From the NCBI GenBank assembly GCA_023544495.1, contig JAMJFV010000063.1, forward strand, positions 1 to 10,115: 10,115 nucleotides of DNA, written 5' to 3'. Position numbers and translations under genes: made by a program. Numbering within the stretch: position 1 is the first letter of the stretch; each line of letters opens with the position of its first letter. Positions 1-4,685 of the stretch are shown one piece after another. Source of the DNA: ANME-2 cluster archaeon. GTDB lineage: Archaea > Halobacteriota > Methanosarcinia > Methanosarcinales > Methanocomedenaceae. The notes under the pieces are model-generated. The model saw only the letters and a list, made by a program, of their open reading frames with translations, did not search any database and was not told the origin of the DNA.

Positions 1-1
1 T

Positions 2-256
2 TTCGATACCTTCAATGATGCTGTCAGGAGCACCAGGCCTGATCTGCTCGTAGGTGATTCCAATGGTAAGTACATCTCAAAAGCTGAGGGAATACCATTA
101 GTGCGAGTGGGACTACCTATACATGACAGGGTTGGTGCCCAGAGATTGCTCATGGTAGGTTACAGGGGTGCGATGGAACTGTTGGACAGGATCACCAATA
201 CTATCCTTGAAGCTGAAGAGGCAGAAGAGCCGAAAATGCAGACATGTTCCATGTAA
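2..256 (+). CDS. nifN: Nitrogenase-family protein C-terminus, probably NifN (partial, 5' end outside window)
   Basis: Only the last 84 codons are present; the frame is open from base 2 to a TAA at 254-256. The visible part reads RPDLLVGDSNGKYI, then GIPLVRVGLPIHDRVGAQR, then VGYRGAMELLDRITNTILE, and ends in an acidic tail (EAEEAEEPKMQTCSM). This is the final Rossmann-like segment of the NifD/K/E/N family. The DRVGAQR and ITNTILE motifs are closest to what I know of NifN, the partner of NifE in the scaffold on which the FeMo-cofactor is assembled. GKYI also resembles NifK, so NifK is the main alternative. The lack of a metal-binding Cys here is not informative because the N-terminal half is missing. 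A nifN at the end of a nif operon, followed by ammonium-control genes, fits the archaeal arrangement nifH-I1-I2-D-K-E-N. The family assignment is firm; NifN over NifK is moderate. Confidence 0.65.
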   Translation, partial: FDTFNDAVRSTRPDLLVGDSNGKYISKAEGIPLVRVGLPIHDRVGAQRLLMVGYRGAMELLDRITNTILEAEEAEEPKMQTCSM

Positions 257-275
257 CAGAATAATTAATAAGGCT

Positions 276-290
276 GGCATAATCTATGCC
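276..290 (+). repeat. Small perfect hairpin after nifN-like stop codon
   Basis: GGCATA (276-281) and TATGCC (285-290) are perfect complements around a 3-base loop, 19 bp after the stop codon of the nif gene. It is not followed directly by a T-run, so its role as a terminator is uncertain; it could protect the 3' end of the nif mRNA. Confidence 0.4.
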
Positions 291-299
291 CATAACCAC

Positions 300-373
300 C
301 CGGGATGACCGGATTGGAGTGACAGCATGAGCCACGGTCCCGGAGAGATCATATCACTCTGTTTCACTTTTTT
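300..373 (+). terminator. Possible nif operon terminator: inverted repeats followed by a T-run
   Basis: CCGGGA (300-305) pairs with TCCCGG (338-343), and GGAGTGA (316-322) can alternatively pair with TCACTCT (354-360). A run of six T follows at 368-373, and a longer T-run lies at 442-449. T-tracts are the core archaeal termination signal, so this may end the nif transcript. The two stems overlap, so only one could form at a time. Confidence 0.35.
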
Positions 374-661
374 ACTTGCATCATCGATAAACACGATTAT
401 TTCAAACCTTAACTCCGCTGAAATAGGGGATAGCATTGTAATTTTTTTATTTATGTGCCCTATAGCATGCGTAAATATCATCAAATGTTTCAATACATAT
501 TCCCTATGTACTGAATATGTCGTTTGTGGTTGAAATGCGGTTTTTTCAATATCTGTTAATCGGCATTATGTCGTTAGTAAGTGTTTCTTAATTTCATTTA
601 TATGTTTTTGGTGATAATTGTAAGAAACATATGCCCTAAAGTGTCGGAGTTAAGGTTCAAA

Positions 662-679
662 ATTACTACTTATTGTAAT
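662..679. promoter_or_regulatory. Dyad ATTAC-N8-GTAAT upstream of glnK promoter
   Basis: Perfect 5-bp arms (662-666 and 675-679) with an 8-bp spacer lie 15 bp before the TATA-like box of glnK. The spacing suits a dimeric regulator. Short AT-rich arms like these also arise by chance, and I do not recognise the motif. Confidence 0.3.
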
Positions 680-693
680 AAATTGATAGATAA

Positions 694-703
694 TTATTTA
701 TAG
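694..703 (+). promoter_or_regulatory. TATA-like box of glnK-amt
   Basis: TTATTTATAG resembles an archaeal TATA box. With the usual spacing of about 25 bp, transcription would start near 722-726, giving a very short leader that still contains the GGTGGT ribosome site (724-729). Confidence 0.45.
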
Positions 704-733
704 TATGCAGTAGGCTATCGTGTGGTGGTAATT

Positions 734-1081
734 ATGAAATATGTGATAGCAATAATACGACCTGAACGTCTTGATGCGGTCAAGCGGGAACTCAAGAAGG
801 TTGAAGTGAACCGGTTGACAGTCTCTTCTGCTTTAGGTTATGGGGAACAGAAAGGACATTTAGAAGTCTACAGGGCGTCAGAATATGAAGTGAACCTCCT
901 TGAGAAGATTCGGCTCGACATTGCAGTGAATGACGAGTTCCTTGAACCCACGATCGAGGCAATACGTCGGGGTGCCAAAACCGGCGATGAGGGGGAGATA
1001 GGAGATGGCAAGATATTCGTACTGCCACTTGAGAACGTGATCAGGATACGTACTGATGAAACCGGGCCAGAGGCAATTTAG
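734..1081 (+). CDS. glnK: P-II nitrogen regulatory protein GlnK
   Basis: P-II signalling protein that reads 2-oxoglutarate and ATP/ADP and blocks the partner Amt channel when nitrogen is plentiful. The 115-residue product starts MKYVIAIIRPERL, the classic P-II N-terminus. Q39 and K58, both used in effector binding in the family, are present. The T-loop is complete and keeps Y51 (ASEYEVNLL). The B-loop IGDGKIF follows at about 89-95, and the protein ends in RIRTDETGPEAI, with the C-loop arginines. It carries about three extra residues (DEGE stretch) before the B-loop compared with E. coli GlnK, which I recall in other GlnK sequences. I chose the ATG at 734 over a GTG at 722 because the protein family begins there and GGTGGT sits just upstream. 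amt follows after 14 bp, the normal glnK-amt pairing. It is not NifI1 or NifI2: the T-loop and C-terminus are of GlnK type. Confidence 0.95.
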   Translation: MKYVIAIIRPERLDAVKRELKKVEVNRLTVSSALGYGEQKGHLEVYRASEYEVNLLEKIRLDIAVNDEFLEPTIEAIRRGAKTGDEGEIGDGKIFVLPLENVIRIRTDETGPEAI

Positions 1082-1086
1082 GAGGT
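1080..1086 (+). promoter_or_regulatory. Strong ribosome binding site of amt
   Basis: AGGAGGT overlaps the TAG stop codon of glnK and lies 9 bp before the ATG at 1096, supporting that start and translational coupling of the two genes. Confidence 0.8.
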
Positions 1087-1095
1087 AAAAGATAT

Positions 1096-2289
1096 ATGGC
1101 TATTGTTGCAGCAGATACAGCATGGGTCCTGATATCATCTGCGCTTGTATTATTCATGCTCCCCGGACTTGCGCTATTCTATGGTGGGATGGTACGGCGC
1201 AAAAATGTCCTGAGCAGTATGATGCATTCTTTCGTTGCTATAGGTGTTATCACTATCGAGTGGGTGATTATCGGTTACTCGCTTGCCTTCGGGACAGGGA
1301 ACTGGTTCATTGGTGGATTTGAACATATATTCCTGAAGGGGATCGACCTTTACTCCATATCAGGCACAATCCCAACCTACACATTTATTGTGTTCCAGGG
1401 GATGTTTGCCATAATCACGCCCGCTCTTATCTCGGGCGCTATTGTCGGGCGTATCAAGTTCAAGTCGTACATCGCATTCATCGCACTGTGGGGTCTAATT
1501 GTTTACGCACCTGTCTGCCACTGGGTATGGGGTGGTGGTTTCCTTACCGGGGAAGCACTTGATTTCGCTGGAGGGACGGTCGTCCATATAACCTCAGGTG
1601 TCTCGGCACTTGCGCTTCTGGTCTTCCTTGGCAAGAGGAAAGGATATGGCCTGGATGCCATTAAGCCGCACAATGTTACTCTTTCCCTTATGGGAGCAGG
1701 ACTTTTATGGTTTGGCTGGTTCGGGTTCAATGGCGGATCAGCCTTCGCTGCGAATGAGATTGCCGGACTTGCGTTTATAACCACGCTCATTGCACCGGCA
1801 GCTGCAGGACTTGCGTGGATGGCAGCAGAATGGACCCATACTGGAAAACCGACTGCTCTCGGGTTTGCGACCGGAATTGTCGCAGGACTTGTTGCTATCA
1901 CGCCCGCTGCAGGTTTTGTCACACCGATGGCAGCCATCCTGATAGGGCTTATTGCAGGGTTAGTGTGCTACCGGGCCGTGATGTTCAAAGGTAAGCTGGG
2001 ATATGACGATTCACTTGATGTCTTTGGGATTCACGGTGCTGGCGGTATTACAGGCGCGCTGTTAACTGGTGTGTTTGCCAGTATCGGGGCAACAGGTCTC
2101 CTGCTTGGAAACTCACACCAGTTCCTTCTCCAGCTTGAAGGGGTAATTATCGCGGTCATCTATGCAAGTGTCTGCACTATCCTGATCGGATTCGTGCTTG
2201 ACAGGACATCGGGGCTCAAGGTAAGTGAGAATGAAGAAAATATCGGGCTCGACAAGACTTGCCATGGAGAGACTGCGTATAACATTTGA
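1096..2289 (+). CDS. amt: Ammonium transporter Amt
   Basis: Trimeric ammonium channel of the cytoplasmic membrane, 397 residues, a normal length for the family. Its 11 expected hydrophobic segments fill residues from about 10 to 370. The pore residues are visible: the twin histidines H164 (VVHITSG) and H313 (FGIHGAGG), the two gate phenylalanines F100 (VFQGMFA) and F211 (GWFGFNGG), the aromatic W143/W145 region (HWVWGGG), and the structural aspartate D156 (LDFAGGTVVH). The cytosolic C-tail ends GLDKTCHGETAYNI, matching the conserved tail that transmits GlnK regulation. No cleavable signal peptide is evident: the first helix starts at about residue 8. The gene is co-transcribed with glnK, whose product is expected to plug the pore. 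All key residues are intact, so it should be functional. Assignment is secure. Confidence 0.96.
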   Translation: MAIVAADTAWVLISSALVLFMLPGLALFYGGMVRRKNVLSSMMHSFVAIGVITIEWVIIGYSLAFGTGNWFIGGFEHIFLKGIDLYSISGTIPTYTFIVFQGMFAIITPALISGAIVGRIKFKSYIAFIALWGLIVYAPVCHWVWGGGFLTGEALDFAGGTVVHITSGVSALALLVFLGKRKGYGLDAIKPHNVTLSLMGAGLLWFGWFGFNGGSAFAANEIAGLAFITTLIAPAAAGLAWMAAEWTHTGKPTALGFATGIVAGLVAITPAAGFVTPMAAILIGLIAGLVCYRAVMFKGKLGYDDSLDVFGIHGAGGITGALLTGVFASIGATGLLLGNSHQFLLQLEGVIIAVIYASVCTILIGFVLDRTSGLKVSENEENIGLDKTCHGETAYNI

Positions 2290-2336
2290 GTGCAGGTAAT
2301 GTCAATTCATACGAAAATATTGTAAGAGGTAATACC

Positions 2337-2645
2337 ATGGAAAAACCAGGACAACACATATTTGTTTGTTCCAGTTCAAGAATAAACGGACAGCATCAAG
2401 GAGTTTGCCATAAGAAGGATTCAGTCCAGATACTGGCCAATTTCATGGAAGAGATAGAAGACCGGGATTGAGAAAATGAAGTAATGTTATCAAATACCGG
2501 GTGCTTTGCAAATTGTGAAGAAGGACCTATAGTCCTTGTGTACCCTGAAGGGGTCTGGTATGGCAAGGTCACACCGGGTGATGTGGAAGAAATAATGGAT
2601 TCACATATAGAAAAGGGCGAAGTAGTGGAACGATTGAAACTATGA
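2337..2645 (+). pseudogene. Thioredoxin-like [2Fe-2S] ferredoxin interrupted by an in-frame TGA
   Basis: The frame from ATG 2337 (GAGGT at 2326-2330 as ribosome site) reads MEKPGQHIFVCSSSRI, reaches TGA at 2469-2471, and continues in the same frame to TGA at 2643-2645 with NTGCFANCEEGP and VYPEGVWYGKVTPGDVEEIM. Joined, it has 102 codons with cysteines at 11, 24, 56 and 60. From memory these are the positions and length of the Clostridium pasteurianum 2Fe-2S ferredoxin, a thioredoxin-fold protein reported to bind the nitrogenase MoFe protein. The stop is codon 45, where I recall a leucine in that homologue; TTA to TGA is a single change. No other lesion is visible, so the break is recent, a base-call error, or read through. 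Sec insertion is unlikely because no cysteine belongs there, and TGA ends amt nearby. Without read-through, the first piece lacks two cluster ligands. It lies 47 bp after amt. Confidence 0.8.
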
Positions 2646-2652
2646 TACCAAA

Positions 2653-2683
2653 CTGATACCAGACTGATGTCAGCCTGGTACAG
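2653..2683. terminator. Hairpin between convergent genes
   Basis: TACCAG (2657-2662) pairs with CTGGTA (2675-2680), and an inner CTGA/TCAG pair (2664-2667, 2670-2673) extends the stem past one A/C mismatch. It stands 8 bp after the ferredoxin frame and 25 bp after the convergent His-rich gene ends, so it could serve both strands. There is no clear T-run. The same stretch shows an 11-bp near-repeat (GATACCAAACT, GATACCAGACT). Confidence 0.4.
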
Positions 2684-2707
2684 ACAATTGATGCGGGATT
2701 TCCAGCA

Positions 2708-3025
2708 CTATTTACCTTTCAGGAATTCAATTTGTTCTTTGACAGCCTGAAGTTCAAGTTCTAATTGTTGCTGGTATTTCCCTAATGTTTCTATTTTTTC
2801 CTGCTTTGTGTGCAGATGCCTGTTAAATTCGCCATGGCATCCACATCCGCACTGTCCTTGATGCATACCCATGCCACTTTGTTCGTGATGCAGACTCATT
2901 CGACCATGTCCATGGTGCATACCCATTCCACCTTGTCCATGATGCATGCCCATTCCACCTTGTCCATGATGCATACCCATATTACCGTGGCCGGGATGCA
3001 TTCTTATAGTATTATCTTGACACAT
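2708..3025 (-). CDS. Small His/Met/Gly-rich repeat protein with coiled-coil tail (possible metal binder)
   Basis: A 105-residue protein of unknown function. Residues 16-60 are five copies of a 9-residue repeat, best form MGMHHGQGG (starts at 16, 25, 34, 43, 52), rich in possible metal ligands. A QCGCGCHG motif follows (Cys 59, 61, 63). Residues 75-103 are charged and helical (KQEKIETLGKYQQQLELELQ), probably a coiled coil that oligomerises. There is no signal peptide or membrane segment, so it is probably cytosolic. I chose the ATG ending at 3025 rather than the one at 3040 because GGAGATGAT (3030-3038), 8 of 9 bases of the ideal ribosome site, precedes it and overlaps the upstream ATG. A Met/Gly-rich head plus a coiled-coil tail recalls DUF5320-type proteins, but the match is by layout only. 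It is divergent from an HxlR regulator, which may control it. Copper or nickel binding is inferred from composition. Confidence 0.7.
   Translation of the reverse strand: MCQDNTIRMHPGHGNMGMHHGQGGMGMHHGQGGMGMHHGHGRMSLHHEQSGMGMHQGQCGCGCHGEFNRHLHTKQEKIETLGKYQQQLELELQAVKEQIEFLKGK
2846..2980 (-). repeat. Five 27-bp tandem repeats inside the His-rich gene
   Basis: The DNA repeats with a 27-bp period and encodes the 9-residue MGMHHGQGG units. The first three copies are nearly identical at DNA level, and the copies toward the C-terminus are diverged, which points to recent slippage or unequal exchange at one end. Confidence 0.75.
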
Positions 3026-3061
3026 TATTATCATCTCCATTCTATAGTATAAAATCGAAAG

Positions 3062-3069
3062 TATTTAAA
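3062..3069. promoter_or_regulatory. Shared TATA-like box of the divergent His-rich/hxlR pair
   Basis: TATTTAAA contains the symmetric core TTTAAA, centred about 31 bp before the hxlR ATG and about 41 bp before the ATG of the His-rich gene. On the minus strand a start of transcription near 3041 would leave a 16-base leader holding its ribosome site. On the plus strand the leader would be a few bases, consistent with hxlR having no visible ribosome site. Inferred from spacing only. Confidence 0.4.
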
Positions 3070-3085
3070 CTATAAAGTTTATAGT
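3069..3085. promoter_or_regulatory. 17-bp palindrome, probable operator of the HxlR regulator
   Basis: ACTATAAA (3069-3076) and TTTATAGT (3078-3085) form a perfect inverted repeat around a central G, adjoining the TATA-like box and 12 bp before the regulator start. HxlR proteins bind such sites as dimers and often control themselves and the neighbouring divergent gene. The half-site TATAGT recurs at 3043-3048 and 3005-3010, at 37-38 bp steps. Confidence 0.55.
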
Positions 3086-3097
3086 AATATAGCTACT

Positions 3098-3556
3098 ATG
3101 CAAAAAGAGAGAAACCAACTTTGTCTGTGCCCACTGGAAGGTATTATAGATACTATTAGCAAGAAATGGGCTCTCCTTATTGTCAATGATATCGGAAATC
3201 ATGATAAACTCAGGTTCAACCAGCTTATGGAGAACCTGAACGGGATAAGTCCCAAAGCGCTTTCTGATACTTTGAAAAAGCTGGAAAACGAGCGGCTGGT
3301 AACAAGGGAATCGTTTGCTGAGATCCCGCCCCGGGTTGAATATTCTTTGACTAATGACGGCATCGAGCTCAGGAAAGCAATAGTGCCCCTGCTCAAATGG
3401 GCTTCACAAAGAAGCGGTGTGGGCGATATTGACCGGGAAAAATGTCCATCGAACTTTAAAGGGATGGCGGCACATCGGGTAAAAGGTGATGGGATTATTA
3501 GTGTTGATTTAGTGGCAGGAAGGACTTGTCAATCCCGAAAACAAGATAAGGGCTGA
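3098..3556 (+). CDS. HxlR-family winged-helix transcriptional regulator
   Basis: A 152-residue DNA-binding protein. Residues 11-106 are a full HxlR domain: CPLEGIIDTISKKWALLIV at the start, the recognition region RFNQLMENLNGISPKALSDT (40-59), then the wing with PPRVEYSLTNDG (77-88). Cys11 sits where the redox-sensing members (YodB, HypR) have their conserved reactive cysteine; Cys9 is next to it, and Cys116 and Cys144 lie in a 45-residue C-terminal tail that is longer than usual. This suggests response to thiol-reactive or oxidative stress, or to metals. No ribosome site is seen before the ATG, so it may be translated from a leaderless or very short-leader message. A nitroreductase-family gene follows after 32 bp, the pairing often seen with electrophile-sensing HxlR regulators. 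A palindrome at 3069-3085 is the likely binding site. The family is secure; the inducer is not known. Confidence 0.9.
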   Translation: MQKERNQLCLCPLEGIIDTISKKWALLIVNDIGNHDKLRFNQLMENLNGISPKALSDTLKKLENERLVTRESFAEIPPRVEYSLTNDGIELRKAIVPLLKWASQRSGVGDIDREKCPSNFKGMAAHRVKGDGIISVDLVAGRTCQSRKQDKG

Positions 3557-3588
3557 CAACATTGAAACGATAAAGGAGTGTATATGGT

Positions 3589-4104
3589 ATGGATGTGCAA
3601 AAAGCGATACAATTAAGACGGAGCATACGGGCGTATGACCCTCGTGAGGTGGAGGAGGATAAATTGATGAGAGTACTTGAATCTGGCAGACTTTCTCCTT
3701 CTGCAGGGAACCGCCAGGAACGCAGATTTATTATAATCAGGGATGCAAATACGCGAAAATTGCTTGGTGAAGCTGCAGGTAACCAGAGATTTGTAGCTGA
3801 AGCACCTGTGGTGATCGCAGCGTGCTCTGTTGAAAAAGAATATGTCATGTCATGCGGCCAGCTGGCGTATCCCATTGACACGGCGATTGCTGTGGATCAT
3901 ATGACCCTACAGGCTGTTGAGGAAGGACTTGGCACGTGCTGGATCGGGGCATTCAATGAAAAAAAAGTCAAAGAAATATTACAGATACCTGATGATGTGC
4001 GAGTGGTTTCCCTCCTTCCTCTTGGATATCCATCGACTGTGCCGCAATCGAAACCACGAAAAAGGCTTGATGAGATCGTAATGTGGGAAACATGGAGAAG
4101 CTAG
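3589..4104 (+). CDS. Nitroreductase-family flavoprotein
   Basis: A 171-residue protein of the FMN-dependent nitroreductase fold, at the short end of the family's range. The FMN phosphate-binding start RRSIRAYDPREV (10-21) is present, followed by RLSPSAGNRQERRFI (34-48) and the GLGTCWIGAF motif (113-122) that lines the flavin site. The final part SLLPLGYPSTVPQSKPRKRLDEIV is typical. Such enzymes reduce quinones, nitro compounds or other electrophiles with NAD(P)H or another donor; the true substrate cannot be read from sequence. It is cytosolic, with no signal peptide. The ribosome site GGAG (3575-3578) lies 10 bp before the ATG. It probably shares a transcript with the HxlR regulator 32 bp upstream, fitting a detoxification or redox-stress role. 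Confidence 0.88.
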   Translation: MDVQKAIQLRRSIRAYDPREVEEDKLMRVLESGRLSPSAGNRQERRFIIIRDANTRKLLGEAAGNQRFVAEAPVVIAACSVEKEYVMSCGQLAYPIDTAIAVDHMTLQAVEEGLGTCWIGAFNEKKVKEILQIPDDVRVVSLLPLGYPSTVPQSKPRKRLDEIVMWETWRS

Positions 4105-4113
4105 CACGTTGAG

Positions 4114-4141
4114 GTGAAGGTCAGGGTCCTGATACCTTCAC
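4114..4141. terminator. Bidirectional hairpin between convergent genes
   Basis: GTGAAGGT (4114-4121) pairs perfectly with ACCTTCAC (4134-4141), extended inward by CAGG/CCTG (4122-4125, 4128-4131) with a two-base bulge. It lies 9 bp after the nitroreductase stop and overlaps the stop codon of the opposing membrane-protein gene. The stem is strong but there is no T-run. Confidence 0.5.
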
Positions 4142-4584
4142 AATCCAATGATCCTGAAATCCAGTGCAGGTGAAAGCATAATAGCTATCACCGAAAATGC
4201 AAAAATAACAAGGTAATTCATCCGTTCCCTGGACATAGAAAGACTCCGCATGACATAATTAAGTCCCTCAAAATCCTCTTCAGTGAAAGGTTCACGCCTT
4301 TCTATCTTTTCAAGTAACTCCAGGTCTTTTATCACCCCATACCTGCGTTTACCAATGTGATACCGATGTGCAAAGAACCACAAATATCCTGAAACTCCCA
4401 GGTACCGCAACACTCGTGCATAGATATCTCCATAATGGTCGGCAATGATAACCAGTCTGAGCAGCAGTGCTGAGATAAGGCCCACCCAGAAATACCTTTT
4501 TATCATAGACATCCGGTACCCTTTAGGCATCTTCACTCTGGCCCGGTCAGATTCAAACTCTGTCATAAACCCACGTACTCCCAT
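4138..4584 (-). CDS. Small membrane protein of unknown function
   Basis: A 148-residue protein that I do not recognise. A basic N-terminus (residues 12-30) leads to a hydrophobic helix at about 31-48 (YFWVGLISALLLRLVII); a second, weaker one lies at about 58-74 (VLRYLGVSGYLWFFAHR). A soluble acidic segment with LLEKIERREPFTEEDFEGL (90-108) follows, then a clear third helix at about 124-140 (YLVIFAFSVIAIMLSPA). It is probably an integral membrane protein with three helices. The ATG at 4584 is preceded by GGGAG at about 7 bp spacing; a second Met at residue 7 lacks such a site. It is read in the same direction as the glutamate synthase genes but lies 101 bp beyond them, with a hairpin between, so it need not belong to that operon. 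No catalytic motif is visible. Confidence 0.7.
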   Translation of the reverse strand: MGVRGFMTEFESDRARVKMPKGYRMSMIKRYFWVGLISALLLRLVIIADHYGDIYARVLRYLGVSGYLWFFAHRYHIGKRRYGVIKDLELLEKIERREPFTEEDFEGLNYVMRSLSMSRERMNYLVIFAFSVIAIMLSPALDFRIIGL

Positions 4585-4639
4585 TTTATACTCCCTGTCG
4601 GTAGGATGGAGCGACCAGATGCTGCTCCTCCTCCACCAA

Positions 4640-4660
4640 ATCCCTTCAGCAACAAGGGAT
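4640..4660 (-). terminator. Hairpin after the glutamate synthase operon
   Basis: ATCCCTT (4640-4646) and AAGGGAT (4654-4660) form a perfect 7-bp stem with a 7-base loop, 25 bp beyond the stop codon of the last glutamate synthase gene. On the minus strand no T-run follows; on the plus strand a run of nine T starts near 4678, but no plus-strand gene would use it. Confidence 0.4.
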
Positions 4661-4685
4661 CGTTTGAATTATTCAGGTTTTTTTT

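Larger units (their letters stand above)
257..733. other. Intergenic region between nifN-like gene and glnK
   Basis: This is 477 bp without a convincing gene. It holds, from left to right: a small perfect hairpin (276-290), a GC-rich block of nested inverted repeats followed by T-runs (300-373 and 442-449), AT-rich DNA, an ATTAC-N8-GTAAT dyad (662-679) and a TATA-like box (694-703) ahead of glnK. A weaker TATA-like string, TTTATATG, lies at 597-604. A 68-codon plus-strand frame (327-533) has a plausible ribosome site but no recognisable homology. I found no copy of the CGGTA-N6-TACCG type motif known for the archaeal nitrogen repressor NrpR. Confidence 0.6.

Noticed and set aside
722..733. 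GTG start for glnK four codons upstream
   Set aside because: The GGTGGT ribosome site would fall at or after this start, and P-II proteins begin at MK(Y)xxAIIRP, which fits the ATG at 734.
257..733. NrpR operator for glnK-amt or nif
   Set aside because: I searched by eye for CGGTA-N6-TACCG and GGAA-N8-TTCC type sites on both strands and found none.
1503..1937. 144-codon open frame on the minus strand inside amt
   Set aside because: It is antisense to the conserved pore region of amt, has Ala/Pro-rich low-complexity content and matches no family; the plus-strand Amt residues are all intact.
2469..2471. TGA as a selenocysteine codon
   Set aside because: Codon 45 is not a cysteine or catalytic site in this ferredoxin family, no SECIS-like element is apparent, selenocysteine is not typical of Methanosarcinales, and TGA ends other genes here.
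2846..2980. CRISPR-like array
   Set aside because: The repeats are contiguous 27-bp units without spacers and keep a single reading frame, so they are coding tandem repeats.
2810..3052. 80-codon plus-strand frame opposite the His-rich gene
   Set aside because: It is the mirror of the 27-bp repeats (MHTHSTLSM units). The minus-strand frame has the better ribosome site, a coherent coiled-coil tail and a divergent promoter.
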